NCBI GenBank assembly: GCA_029721515.1
Contig: CM056563.1
Span: forward strand, 8,690,454 to 8,754,453
DNA length: 64,000 nt
Reading direction: 5' to 3'
DNA from: Synanceia verrucosa
Taxonomy: Eukaryota > Chordata > Actinopteri > Perciformes > Synanceiidae
Positions 1 through 11,467 of this stretch are shown piece after piece. The notes under the pieces are model-generated. The model was given only the letters and a program-made list of their open reading frames with translations, was not told where the DNA came from and made no database searches. Both the position numbers and the translations under genes were made by a program. Within the stretch, counting starts at the first letter, position 1, and every line of letters begins with the position of its first letter.

Positions 1-390
1 TACTGGCTAACATGGTAGTGTTACTCATTATAATCTGACAATTATCTGAAAGCAGAAACAGAAGTACGTGTAAATGAGAATTACATTGTGGATTTGCCTG
101 TGTTAAAACACAGTTAAAGGAGACCAGCAGCTAGTGACAGAGGACAGATAATGGACCTGAAACTGGCTATGTCTTTCTGTCCTCCTCCTTCTGTCTTTTT
201 CCATAATCACATATTGAAACATTGGGTCGATGATAAAGCACAGTTGTTGACCTGTATTGTTACAGGCTACGGTCCAATAGCACTTCTCCTTGAGCTGGAT
301 GGAAAACATCATGAAGTCAACTAAAGATGCAATGGTGAATCCATAAAGATTCAGGTAAGGAGCATCCGTGCATAACTATGCAATGGTGGA

Positions 391-540
391 TATACTTCAC
401 TAGGTACACCTGTTCAATTACCTGTTAACACAAATAACTAAACAGACAATCAATGCATATAGGCATGCAGACGTGGTCAAGCCAGGGAATTCAACCTTTT
501 CCTAGCAAAGTGTACCTAATGAAGTGGCTGGAGAATGTAA
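391..540 (+). mobile_element. Internally deleted Tc1-like DNA transposon
   Basis: Both ends of a Tc1-like element common in fish are present with almost nothing between them. The left part contains TAGGTACACCTGTTCAATTA (401-420) and continues through the usual subterminal sequence to GACGTGGTCAAG. The right part ends GTGTACCTAATGAAGTGGCT (511-530), which is the inverted counterpart of the left end. The left terminus has lost about 11 bases compared with the right. No transposase remains. The family assignment rests on recalled similarity to the fish consensus. Confidence 0.65.
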
Positions 541-568
541 CTGACATGGTAGTGTTGTGTCACGTTAA

Positions 569-1606
569 AGGGGTAGTTAAGGATTTTGGACTTAGGGTCT
601 CATTTCCAAGTGAGCCAGAGTGTTGGAGACGTGTGGAGACAGTTTTCAACAAATTTCATTCAGTCTAGCCGCAGCCTTCACTGGTGCAAGGCTAATGCAA
701 GTCAATGGTTCAGCCTGCCACTGAAACCAGTCTTACCCACTCCACAGTGCACCCACTGCAAATCAGTTACAACACCAGACTATCAATGTAAATGTTGATA
801 GAATAATTTTAGACGTAAAACTAACCTAGCATTTTGAAGGATTGGTCTCAGTAGCAGCAGCTAGTTCGACAGCGGCAGACTGATATCATCTAGCAGCTAG
901 GTTATCTGAGTTATAATAGTTTGTTTACATTGCATTCCTCCTCCGGCACCACCAGTCTCTGGTTCTTCTGTCCTGGTTTTCTGCAGTTCCAGCAGGGGCT
1001 GTCTCTACAGACTCCCTCTCGTTCTTCCCTTTTAGCATCCATCTCTCTCAGCTCTTCGTTTGTGTATTCCAGCTCATCCAGGCACGGTTCATTGGAGAAA
1101 AATTGCTCATCGTCGTCTTGAAAGGCATCAGAAAGTCCTCCAAATGTGGCTAAATCTGGTCTTCAGAACAGGCTTCTTCATGTACTCTACGTCGTCTATC
1201 AATGACAGCTGCATGTAAACAAACTATTATAGATCCGGTAACCTAGCTGTTAAAGTGATACCAGTCCACCACTATCAAGCTTACTACCAGGAAGGATATT
1301 ATGCCGCTGCTGCCTTCAAAAAGGTTAGTTTTATGTCTAAAATTATTCTGTTCTATCTCCACAGACATTTACATTGATTGTCTGGTGTTATAACTGATTT
1401 GCCTCAGGTGCACTGTGGAGTGGGTAAGACTGTTTTTAATGGCAGGCTAAACTAGAACCATTGACTTGCGTTAGCCTAGCACCAGTGAACTCTGTAACTA
1501 GAAGGACTGAATGAAATCTGTTGAAAACTGTCTCCACATGTCCACTCCAGCTCACTCCAGCACACTTGGAAATGAGGCCCTATGTCCAAAATCCTGAACT
1601 ACCCCT
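569..1606. mobile_element. Fold-back / MITE element flanked by TTAA
   Basis: Two long imperfect inverted arms (about 569-935 and 1212-1606) face each other. The left arm begins AGGGGTAGTTAAGGATTTTG and the right arm ends with the complementary CCTGAACTACCCCT. Inner arm segments also pair, for example TAATAGTTTGTTTAC against GTAAACAAACTATTA. TTAA lies directly outside both ends (565-568 and 1607-1610), consistent with a TTAA target duplication (piggyBac-like) or a 3-bp TWA duplication (Harbinger-like). The interior has no convincing coding capacity, so this is a non-autonomous copy. Confidence 0.75.
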
Positions 1607-2658
1607 TTAAAGTTTTCGGCTGCAAGGAATGGGCCTTTGGGCTGTCTAATGTTCTTTGGAATTTTGAGAAATCAACCAACTCTTATCATGGTTAGGTCAT
1701 TGGCTCTGTTAGGAACCTCAGACAAGTGTTTCACTATGGACAGATGAGGGAATAAAAATGGCCTGCTTTTCTCATTCATGGAAGAGATTTTGTAATTCTA
1801 TTTTTAATTGATGTACTTCCCCCACTGCTCAGTTTATAATTTAGGCAAGGTCCATGAGCTGGCTACTGTTAGCTTTTGTGTGTCAACACAAGATATAGGC
1901 CTACCACCCATGATAACACCTTCACCACACCAGCCTCAAGCCCGAGACTTGACATTGTCTTGCTATGTGCACATTTACAACAACAAACTTGCATCATGCT
2001 ACTTAATGACACGAGTCAATACATGGCACGAAGCATGAAATAACAGTAAACAAACAGAGGCAAATGTTATTGGTGCAATGGTGCATTATTGAGACAGCAA
2101 ACTGCAGGAAACAATGAGAAGTTATTCACATTTAGGCTTGTTTGTTCCTCTTTAAGTTGACATGCAATGCATGTAAGAGATATGTAAAGTTACAAAGCCA
2201 AATATCTATGCTAAAGGGCAGTTACTCTCCCTACAAAAGTCATCTTATAAAGCTAAGCTTTATTAAGCTAAGTAAGAGTGGAGCTGGACAAGAGTTTGAC
2301 AAGTTTGGTTTGGTTATCCAATCGCATCAGTCGGTCCAGCAGAATGGGATTTTCAGGAGGAGCTCAAACATTCAGACAGAAGGTTAATAGAGGCGCTCAG
2401 CACAGCCAGTCTGAGAAAAGTGTTGTTTTTTTTTTTTTTGACGATTAATGTATGTTAATATGTTCTAGTAGAAACCAACTAACTGAAAGTATGCATCTGA
2501 AAACAATCATTTTACTTTATTTGACAATGAGTCATGACCAAAGTTGCATAGTCAGCCCCCAGACAAGACTGCCCCACCCAGTACAGTTCATCTTTAATGT
2601 CTCAAGGGAAAATTTGGTTTACAGTGAAGGCAAGGACCACTGGCATACAAAAGGACAT

Positions 2659-3184
2659 CAGGGTTTTTCCTGCGTTCAAATTTGCGTGGCGGCCGCCTCC
2701 AGCTATTTTTGTACCACCCCTAGCCAGAGCGATTGATATTGCTCAACACAGCTCCAACTGTGTTGATGGAGCGATTGATGTCCCTCTGCGGCACCTACGT
2801 ATTTTAACTGCAGTTGCAGCGTTGCGCCACTATTGAGGCGCTATATCAACAACAGTGCACCCAAAAGACCTGAAGCAACTACCGAAGAAGAAACAGATCG
2901 AATCGTGTTAGTTAGCGGAAAAAAACTGGGAAAAACACGATTCGATCTGTTTCTTCTTCGGTAGTTGCTTCAGGTCTTTCGGGTGCACTGTTGTTGATAT
3001 AGCGCCTCAATAGTGGCGCAACGCTGCAACTGCAGTTAAAATACGTAGCTGCCGCAGAGGGACATCAATCGCTCAATCAACACAGCTGGAGCTGTGTTGA
3101 GCAATATCAATCGTTCTGGCTAGGGGTGGTACAAAAATAGCTGGAGGCGGCCGCCACGCAAATTTGAACGCAGGAAAAACCCTG
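2659..3184. mobile_element. Near-perfect 250-bp fold-back element
   Basis: The sequence from 2659 to about 2909 is repeated in inverted orientation from about 2934 to 3184 with few mismatches, separated by a spacer of about 25 bp. The ends are CAGGGTTTTTCCTGCG and its complement. The pentamer GACAT occurs immediately outside both ends (2654-2658 and 3185-3189), consistent with a target-site duplication. CAGGG-type ends suggest hAT-type mobilisation, but hAT duplications are normally 8 bp, so the class is uncertain. No coding capacity. Confidence 0.8.
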
Positions 3185-3784
3185 GACATGGGAATTGAAC
3201 ACAACAGTTACAGCAAACTACAAAGTAAAAAAGAAATCTGTATCTGACCGTTTACAGTGTCAAACCACTGCAATATCAGCCATGCTCAGCAGCACAGTCA
3301 AGTATTCAAGGTTTAGTAAGAATTCCACTTTAAATTACTTTGTACTCTGAGGGGCTTGTTATCTCTGCCCATAGGGAAAAGAATAATTTCCTCCAAAAGT
3401 GGGTCTTCCCCAAACTTTTGTACTACCCTCCCAATTCTGAAGGCTCCTCTGCCGCTCTGCAAACACACTACATCTGGTGGTAATCACCAGCTCCAGTCCT
3501 GGAACAACCATAGCAGAGCTGAGCATGTCATCAACCCACATTCTCCTCTTCCTCCCTACTGCCAGATCTACAGGCCTGAGGGGACGATGGCAGCGCTCAG
3601 CCTGCAGTACCTCTTTCACGCCAACAACCAGGGTCGGTCCAGGTTTTAGATGATTACAGAGAGAGGAGAAGATAGTGGTTCATCAATGTGTGTAAAAACA
3701 ATGAATGTCACAGACTGATGTGTGATTTATATATTCATAGACTATGTATCTGCATTTACAGAATATGGGGCATTTTAACTAACC

Positions 3785-4486
3785 TGACTCTCACCAGCTG
3801 AATGTAGTTCTGCCTAGCTCCACACATCCGTTCGCCCCATTGGAGATGTATTTTCAGAAGGTGGGGCCTTATCAAAAATCCTTGCATGTGATTGGATAAA
3901 CCACTTGTCCATCATCTTGTCCTACCGTTGTCTGTTCATCTTTTAAAGAATGAATATGCGATAGACTTGACAACAATGTTGACACATGATTCCTCACTGC
4001 GAGCCGCTATTGTTGTCTGAATCAAAACAGTCACTTCTCCGTCACATCACAGCTATGAAAATCCCACCCAGTAATCCTGAATGGGTCAGTCATTTTTTGT
4101 TCCCTTGAAGTCCTTCCCGGGGCGGCACAGTGGTGTAGTGGTTAGCACTGTTGCCTCACAGCAAGAAGGTACCAGGTTCGAATCCCAGCCCAGGGCCTTT
4201 CTGTGGCCCAGGGTTCTCCCCGTGTCTGCGTGGGTTCTCTCTGGGGTACTCCGGCTTCCTCCCACCATCCAAAAACATGCATGGGGATTAGGTTAATTGG
4301 CTTATTTAAAAGACAAGACAGCTGGGATAGGCTCAAGCCCCCCCGCGACCCTATGTGTGGATAAGCAGTAGAAAATGGATGGATGGATGGAAGTCCTTCC
4401 CATCGGGTGAGAGTCCAGATCAATGTGTGGAGCTCAGTGGAACGCCATGTGGAGTTTGGCAGAACTACATTCAGCTGGCGAGAGTC
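3785..4486. mobile_element. MITE with inverted ends, interrupted by a SINE
   Basis: The left end (GACTCTCACCAGCTGAATGT..., 3785) and the right end (complement, ending GCGAGAGTC at 4486) form an inverted repeat of about 30 bp that extends more weakly inward. The SINE at 4119-4389 is inserted inside it. Without the SINE and its extra target copy the element would be about 420 bp. No coding capacity is seen. Confidence 0.65.
4119..4389 (+). mobile_element. V-SINE-type tRNA-derived SINE with 12-bp TSD
   Basis: The head is tRNA-like: an A-box-like GTGTAGTGGTTAGCAC is followed by a B box, GGTTCGAATCC. A conserved central domain follows (GGGTTCTC, ACTCCGGCTTCCTCCCACC), then AAAACATGCATGGGGATTAG and a GGATGGATGG tail. 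This order matches the DANA/HE1-like V-SINE superfamily of fishes, though part of the 3' domain is missing. Perfect 12-bp copies of GAAGTCCTTCCC flank it (4107-4118 and 4390-4401), as expected from LINE-mediated insertion. Confidence 0.8.
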
Positions 4487-6621
4487 ATTTTTGCAAAAAA
4501 TTGGTTTAAATTTCATGAGGTTTACTATTTGCTCAGTAATTTACTGAATTTGGTATAGATGACAAGTGCATCTTATTGCATGTTTATTATGATAATTAAT
4601 AACTGTTTTTCAAAAAAAGGACATCTTACAAAGAGGAAATTGACAGAGTCCTGGCACACATCCATGTTGTTCAATTCATCTGTTGTTCACCTCAAAATGT
4701 CCATGAAAACATCAAGGTGACGATCTGTGCCAAGACTTTGCACCCCATCTGCAACCAAACAGATTTGTCCTGTCTGTCATTCAGCTGAAAATCAGCCCTG
4801 GTCTGTCACACCTCTCAACCTGGGTCAATCAAGAAGAGTGTAAGCAATGTGTCAGTCGCAGGACAGGAGGAAAGAGCGACGCCGTGCTACAGTACATGCT
4901 GCCTGCTATTGCCAGACTGTAGTCCTAAAACACTGGGGAATGTTCTGGATATTCCTTACATCAGCAAAAATCCACAGGTCTGTGGCTCAGTGCTGGTGCG
5001 GTGTCATGCACATAATGTGGAGCACGCAGGCATTTGTTCACGTGGTGGACGGCACAGAAAGCCCTGGATGATGAATGGGAGCGAGGGAGATGGAGATAAA
5101 GAACAAAGCAACCTTAGGCTAGGGCAAAGGATATAATAAAGAGACGTGGATAATGATTCTAAGATGCTGAGGAGAGATCACAGCAAGGCACTGGCAATAG
5201 TGCGGCTGCAGCGCTTCAGTTACAGGAGGTGACACCACATTCATTCATTCATTCAACTCCTTGACTCAAGAAGCGGTAAAGGAAACTTACAAAATAAAGC
5301 ATTGATGAAGTTCACACAAACACACACACAAAGCAACCATTTGTTCACATAACACAGCACAATGCAGAATTAAACCAGTCAGTCTTCGTAGACAGAATTG
5401 GATAAATGGCATATTGAAATGAAGCGAGAGGCCAGATTCCATTATTGATGCGCTGTAAATGATGGACGAGGCTGAGCAGATTGTGTATCATTTCATGCAT
5501 TATGGATGGCCAAGCTAAGAGCATCGGTCTGTGAGCGTTCCACCCTCCACAATAAGAGAAAGCTAAAGAGAGAGTAGGGAGCGATCAGGAGAGCCAGCTC
5601 CCCTCCCCCTGCTTCAGGCCCCAGCAGCCTCTGCCTCCTACAAACTGGCTGAGCGACTCTGAGGAGCAGAGGCCCGAGGCTGATCCTCCTTTTCCTGCAG
5701 TCTATGGAGAGCTAGCAGGGCCTGGAAATCGGTGTGAAACTCTGAGGTCATACTAAGCTCTGGTGGTGAAGTACATGAAAATGTGGTTTGGTGGGACTCA
5801 TCCAGGTCTCTGGTGTGGAAATGAACACATAATTATGGCAGTTTGTCACTGTGGGCACCAAGAAGCATCACTGGGCAGCAAAGCCCTTTGAAGCACTACC
5901 AAAATCTAACTGCTTAGTGGAAAATCCCCTCGATCTCTGTGCCACTTTGCTGTCTGTGCTTCTTTCTCACAGGGATGTCCACTGTGTTACACACAAACAT
6001 CTACACTGATGGACATTTCTCTCCAGATTCCTTATATTTATCCTTTATGTGCCACCCAGTCGGTGTAAGCCCCCAGTTACAAATGTAGATTATAGCATAC
6101 AAAGCATGTATTTTTAAAATGATCATGAAAGAGGTTTTAGATTATGATCAGATTTTGAAAAAATAAGAGAATTAGAGCAATGCTGCAATATTTTTAACAA
6201 ACATCAAGTAGCCTCAAACAGTTTAAAAACTCCTGGCTCTCAGTAGCCTACTCGACACAGACCTGATAACAACCTCCGCCCAGACCAGCTTGCTGTGACA
6301 GATATGAAGTCCTCACTCCCTACCGGGACAATGACATTGCAACACAGACAAAAAATTCAAAGAGGATCCAGATAATTATCGCTGAAATGAGAGTTAAATA
6401 AAAGCCAGTAAAAGAGCACAGAAAAGTGGAGCTGAATGTAATTCAGCATTTAAATTAGAATGTTGACTTTAGTGGCACAATATCAGGGCCATGGGTGGCA
6501 CAGACAAACCTGAATGGAATGCAGCCATTATTATTGTTACAACACATGTCTGTTATAAGAAGAATGTGTATCCCTATAAGGCCTCAAATAATGTTGACTG
6601 CAAATGATTGTTGCCAAAATA

Positions 6622-7377
6622 GCCACGTTTACATGATGTTTTTTTAATTCCGAATTAATTGTTCAGAATTAAATAGTTTGGAATTAAAATATTCTCCTTT
6701 GAGTTTACATGGAAATAATAATTCTGAATATGAGGTTTTGAGGTTTACATGGACAACACGTTAAATTACCTTTATTTAATTCCGCTCAAAGTCTGGCGGT
6801 CGGGAAGGGGTCTGATTGGACAGTGGGCGCACTTACGTAATTACTGTCTACTGGCTCCTGACTTTTTTGTCATTTCGGTTTAACATTACGCCATGGACAC
6901 AAACATAATACACGCAGTCAAATATGCCTACTCTTTAAACAGCAGCTTGAGAATATTATCACGCTTCACGTATGCCAGCTGAGGAGGAGAAGAGGAGAGT
7001 GTCGGAGAAGGGAGGAAGAAGACAAACGACTTCTTCAGCCAACTCCCGTGTCCCACTCATAAATCCAAAGAGCAGTGGATGAAAGTCCAAAGCAAGGACT
7101 GACTCTTCTTCTTCTGCTGCTGCTTTTTCTTCTTACGAGCATGCGCTGAACGATTGGAATAAACTTTAAGAAGAATAAATGTTTAGATGAAAGAGAATTA
7201 AAGTAATTCTGCTATAAAAGTGGAATAAATCACCCACTGACTTCGGAATTAAGTTTAATTACGAATAACCATTTTCATTTGGAATTAAGTGTTTACTTGG
7301 TCTTTTTAAAGCAGAATTAATTTTTATTCAGAATTAAATTAGTTTTATTTGGAATTTAAGCTCTCATGTAAACGCAG
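6622..7377. mobile_element. MITE-like element with TTTACATG inverted ends
   Basis: The left end contains CACGTTTACATGA and the right end TCATGTAAACGCAG, forming terminal inverted repeats about 755 bp apart. AT-rich subterminal blocks rich in GGAATTAA/TTAATTCC motifs also face each other. The centre (about 6780-7150) is less AT-rich and has no open frame I recognise. It is a non-autonomous DNA transposon of unknown superfamily. Confidence 0.6.
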
Positions 7378-7490
7378 CAGGTGTATAGCTGATTTTAGTG
7401 TATATAATATATTTGGAGATACATATTCAATATGTGAGCAAAGCTCAAGGTCAAGGTCACTCAAGGCAACACCACACAAACACACACGCC

Positions 7491-8432
7491 TAGAGATGCA
7501 CCGATCAATCGGCCCCAACCGGTGACCGGCCGATCACTGCCGATTTTCCCCGAGCAAACTGACCCGTCACGCGCTGCGAATCAGCTCAGAGCAGAACAGC
7601 TAAAAACTAGCAAGATTCAGGAAGAAAACATGTCGGTGATATGGACTTATTTCACTGTGTGCCAGAACACACGCTGTTTGTAATGCTTGCAAGTCAAAAG
7701 TCAGCCGTGGAGAATCAACACCTAAGACATTTGGAACAACAAACTTAATACGCCACTTGGAAAAGAAGTACCCAGGCTTGTTTAGCAAATATAAGGACGA
7801 CACTGCCGCTAAGAGGAGGGATGCAGCAGATTCGCAGCAACCACAACAACCCTCCGCCGTGGCTCCTATGTTCGAAATCAACAACAAAAAGTCCAAAGCC
7901 ACCACTAGTTTTATCCTATATTATACGCTGCACTTTTTATTTTGAAATATTAAAAGAGGTGGTGCAATTTACTTTGAGCACCAGCTTTAATTTTCAAGTG
8001 CAACAATTTCATTGCACTTTATTTTTTTAGATGGAGTTAAAGTGTTCTTTTGTCTTATCTTATGTTGTTTGAATGTAAGTTAGTTATTGACCTGTAAACT
8101 GGACTGAATGTTATGGTCAGTGTTGAAAATAAATCTGCTCAGGAGGCACTGAAAGTTTTATTCTTGAAAAGAGGAGTTATGATAGCATATAGCCTACCAT
8201 TAGTTGTGGTTTTAATTGCAGTTATATAAGCAGAAATGTTGTCTGGGAGAGGGGTACTTGTATTAAATTTGGGAAAGGGTACTCAAGCCAAAAAAATATG
8301 GTGTCTATTATATGATTATAATTATTTCTTAGATAGAAAATCGGTATCGCAAAAAACGGTTTTGGCAGGTCAGACCTCCTATAAAACCGGAACTCTGTAT
8401 CGATCAAAGAATTTTGCAATCGTGCATCTCTA
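7491..8432 (+). mobile_element. hAT transposon relic with BED-finger remnant
   Basis: The terminal inverted repeats TAGAGATGCACCGAT and ATCGTGCATCTCTA bound a 942-bp element. An 8-bp duplication flanks it, CACACGCC on the left and CACGCGCC on the right (one mismatch), which is the hAT hallmark. From about 7681 an open frame reads CNACKSKVSRGESTPKTFG, then NLIRHLEKKYPGLFS: a BED zinc finger with its C-x2-C pair and first His, but Tyr where the last His is expected. The reading breaks upstream and the catalytic and dimerisation regions are absent, so it is an internally deleted, inactive copy. Confidence 0.8.
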
Positions 8433-9598
8433 CACGCGCCCCTACCAAAACACAGAAACATTCACGATTAAATGAGGATGTTGTTGAGCCAGAGTTATTT
8501 GATTAGCCTTCTGCAAAGTGAAGTATGCAGCCAGCCAGCTGATGTGAAGACCGAACTACACAGGTCTAGAAATGACTTGCTGAGTCCATCTGAAAAAGTG
8601 AAATATGAAGCAGAAGGTAGGAGAAACTCTGAAACTTGTCTCTTCCCAGTGATTCAGTTTCCATTGTTGCTGGTGCTGCAGGAAGGCAAAGGGGCTTTGC
8701 TTTCATGCCTGGGGGAACATGGGGTTGGCCTTTCTCATGCAACATGCACCAAAGAAACAGACCTGAGCCACTCAGGATGCCGTAGATCAACAGCAGCTCA
8801 GTGCTCAAGACTGTTGTCACCACAGAGTATTTGCAAATCAATTATCCTACAACACTCACAGTTTTGGAATCTGGATTATGTATTGACAACTCCTGAGCTC
8901 GAACAAGCCCTTATATCAACAATGAGTCACCTGTACATTAGCACGCCTGTTGCTATAGTGATATGCAGTGCCTCCCAAGTGCTTCCAGGTTTGAAGTAAG
9001 AGTCGACCTTGGAGCTATGAGTTTAACTTCTACTGTTCGGCCTCGTCTGCCCTCTAGTTCACCTGCACAGGAGCAACAGAGGCCCGCAGAGCAGCTGCTT
9101 TATTTTTTCTTGTTTGAAAAGATGGTGAACCCTAAAGTACATAAACAGGTTGACAAGCATTTCTTACTGTTCACATGACAACAAACACTTTGAATCTTGG
9201 AAGTGTACACACCATAGCATAATAGCTAAATGCTTGTGTAACTTTCACATGGGCGTATGTTAGTCCTGTTAACGTCAAGTGAGAGGCCTGCACACAAAGA
9301 TCGTCATGAAACGTCTCATGTTAATTACAGCTGATATGAGTCCAGGCTCTTATCTGAAATAATGTGCACTGAGCGGTGATCTACTGTGTGTGTGTTCCTG
9401 CCTGAGAGCAGTTACAACACACTCGAGTCTCACCAGTGTGTTTGTAACCAAAGGCCATCTGCATGCCATCTTAACAGCCAATGTACTTCCTCCTCTTTGC
9501 AGACTGGCCTGTATATGTATGTGTGTGATCCCTGTGTGGGTTGGGTTTTGCACTTGCACGCACACGCAAGCGGGCGGTCGCAGGCACGTACACGTACG

Positions 9599-9610
9599 TA
9601 CACACACACA

Positions 9611-9648
<38 letters not shown>

Positions 9649-9663
9649 CACACGCACACACAG
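9599..9663. repeat. (CA)n microsatellite
   Basis: Imperfect CA repeat of about 65 bp with TA and CG interruptions. Apparent open frames across it on both strands are artefacts of the repeat. Confidence 0.95.
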
Positions 9664-10780
9664 TGTCTCTCAATGGGGTGGAAACCTGCTAAACAAGCTG
9701 CTTTAGAGCGAGCTTGTTTGGTTTCTTTATCTGCAGAGTGATCTCACGCTCCGCCGATGTGGGAGAGGACAACAGGACCGGCCTGTTGAGGAGCACTATA
9801 ACCTCCAGAGAACAGAGAGACATTAGAGCACATTCCCTTTATTTCTAACATTATGCCAAAAGCAGTAACAAAAGAGGAAGGTAGTATGGGAAGTAGTTGT
9901 GTCAGCAACAGATGTGAGCTTCTGCAGTCACACAATGCATGACATAACATGTGTTTCATGCAAAAATCCTCATCCCAGAGAAAAGATGGTGGTCCACTCT
10001 GCCTCCACAGCTTCACCTTTGCTGTCCTTCCCGATGACATTCCCACGTTTCTATTCCCAACTAATCCAACAACAGTGCTACCGACTCAATAAAACTTCCA
10101 TCAACAGATGAGCTACAGACCAAATAACAACTCATGCAAACACTGTAGTACTTGGTGGGTGTGGCACAGACTCATAAATAGAGCCACAGGAAAGAGGTCC
10201 CATTCAGAAGGAAGGCCAAAAAGAGACGAGCTCATCCGCACTGTGATTTGCTCAAAATAAAGCCACGATGTGCAAGTTACAAACACTGTCATTGTTTAGA
10301 GAGGCTTTAGATTGTCATGTTCGCAATGTTGGGGCGTAAACAGGGAACCAGGTACAAAAGACTGATTTTTTTTTTTTTTATAGGGCATAAATATTAGGTA
10401 TTAGCAATGATCAGAGGAACAACCAGACAACATGTTTCATCTTACTGTAATCACCATCACCAAACTAGGAAAGCTTGCCCTTTAACCCCAGGAGCACAAA
10501 ACTGCACTTCACAAAAGGGTGAAGTGAAGGGTGGATGTACATTAATGTGTTGAAGCTGCAGCCACTTAAACGTTCAAGGCAGTTTCACAACAAGTGCCTC
10601 ACTTATCTTAATAAACTTAATTATGACGTCATGTACTGGTAGTGTAAGCTAAGGTTAGGCTAGCTTTAAGGCAAATGACATGCAGGACAATTTTCTGATA
10701 GAAGAGCTTAAGAATGTAGACCGTTCCATGTAAACTATAAGGTGATTAAAATTGTAAATTATTTAACCACAATCACTTAC

Positions 10781-10941
10781 TTGCCAACAAAATTTTCCAA
10801 GACTGAGCTTTTCCCAGCGCTCTGTCCGCCGACCACAGCGATCTGAGGAAGGTCTAAATTACAACTCTGGCCGATAGAGCTGAACGCATCCTGGAGCTTG
10901 TTGATGAGGGGAATCAGGTCTTCCATGCCCCGGTTCCCCAT
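10781..10941 (-). CDS. dnm2: Dynamin-2, first coding exon (partial gene)
   Basis: Reading the minus strand from the ATG at 10941 gives a 53-residue dynamin N-terminus starting MGNRGMEDLIPLINKLQDAF and ending SSVLENFVGK. It carries the G1/P-loop GGQSAGKSS, with the catalytic Lys44. The exon ends GGCAA|GTAAGTG, a strong donor. Dynamin is the large GTPase that constricts and cuts endocytic vesicle necks at the plasma membrane. The residues NK, SSIGQSC and LDLPQ fit dynamin-2 better than dynamin-1 (NR, SAIGQ) or dynamin-3 (NREME), and the adjacent qtrt1 supports dnm2. Only exon 1 lies in the window. The rest of the GTPase domain and the middle, PH, GED and proline-rich regions must lie to the left. 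Transcription runs away from qtrt1. Confidence 0.88.
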
Positions 10942-11467
10942 GGCTTCGTTAAACTGAGAGCCCCTTCCAACAACAACGCAAACCGGAGCCCGACGCTAGC
11001 CGCGCTAACTAGCTAGGTAATGTTAGCTTAGCAGGAAGGTGCTCTCGGGTTACTCTGAAGTGTAGAGTTCCGCCGCTTCCAACAGCTCGGGCTTTTACTC
11101 TTTTCTTGAACACTTTAGCGATTACCGGTAATGCAATTCACACTAGTATCATTTCGTTTTCTTTTGAGCCCATTAACTGAATGCCAATCAGTCGAAACGA
11201 ACGCCAAAACTCGCAAACAAAACTTCCTCTATACAAACACCATCCGGTGAGTGGAGGCGACATCCGATAGAAACCGGTGAGAATTGACCCGCCTCTTCTC
11301 TGTAAATTCAGGCATTCCATTGGCTAGTTTTGCTGTCCATCAATCAAAATAACACTCTGATTGGATATTTAAAAAGGCGTGTTCTTCTCTTGTGACAGAT
11401 TGATTATTTCTGATTTGTCGACGCGGTTGTCAGTTCCTGCTGCCTCCTGTCACATGTCAACTACAAC
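10942..11467. promoter_or_regulatory. Divergent promoter between dnm2 and qtrt1
   Basis: A 526-bp spacer separates the two start codons, which point away from each other. It contains CCAAT-type boxes in both orientations (CCAAT 11184-11188; ATTGG 11319-11323 and 11360-11364), a GC-rich part near 10980-11100, and no evident TATA box upstream of qtrt1. This is the usual look of a bidirectional housekeeping promoter. The 5' untranslated regions of both genes must also fall here. Transcription start sites cannot be fixed from sequence alone. Confidence 0.6.

Larger units (their letters stand above)
1..10780 (-). other. Probable dnm2 intron 1, no exon recognised
   Basis: No open frame here resembles dynamin or any other known protein. 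Because the dnm2 first coding exon on the minus strand ends at 10781 with a good donor, this stretch is inferred to be intron 1, with later exons beyond the left edge. It holds a deleted Tc1-like element (391-540), fold-back elements (569-1606 and 2659-3184), a MITE containing a SINE (3785-4486), another MITE (6622-7377), a hAT relic (7491-8432) and a CA repeat near 9600. I see nothing specific in 1611-2650, 4490-6620, 8440-9590 or 9670-10780. The alternative is that part of it is intergenic and dnm2 is truncated or rearranged. Confidence 0.55.

Noticed and set aside
4132..4180. tRNA-like A and B box sequences, considered as a tRNA gene
   Set aside because: No cloverleaf could be completed and the sequence continues into a SINE body with target-site duplications.
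8472..8999. 175-codon plus-strand open frame just after the hAT relic
   Set aside because: No recognisable domain, low-information composition and no splice context; it lies in repeat-rich presumed intron and is probably chance.
9350..9741. Cys/Val- and His/Thr-rich open frames on both strands
   Set aside because: Generated by the CA/TG microsatellite.
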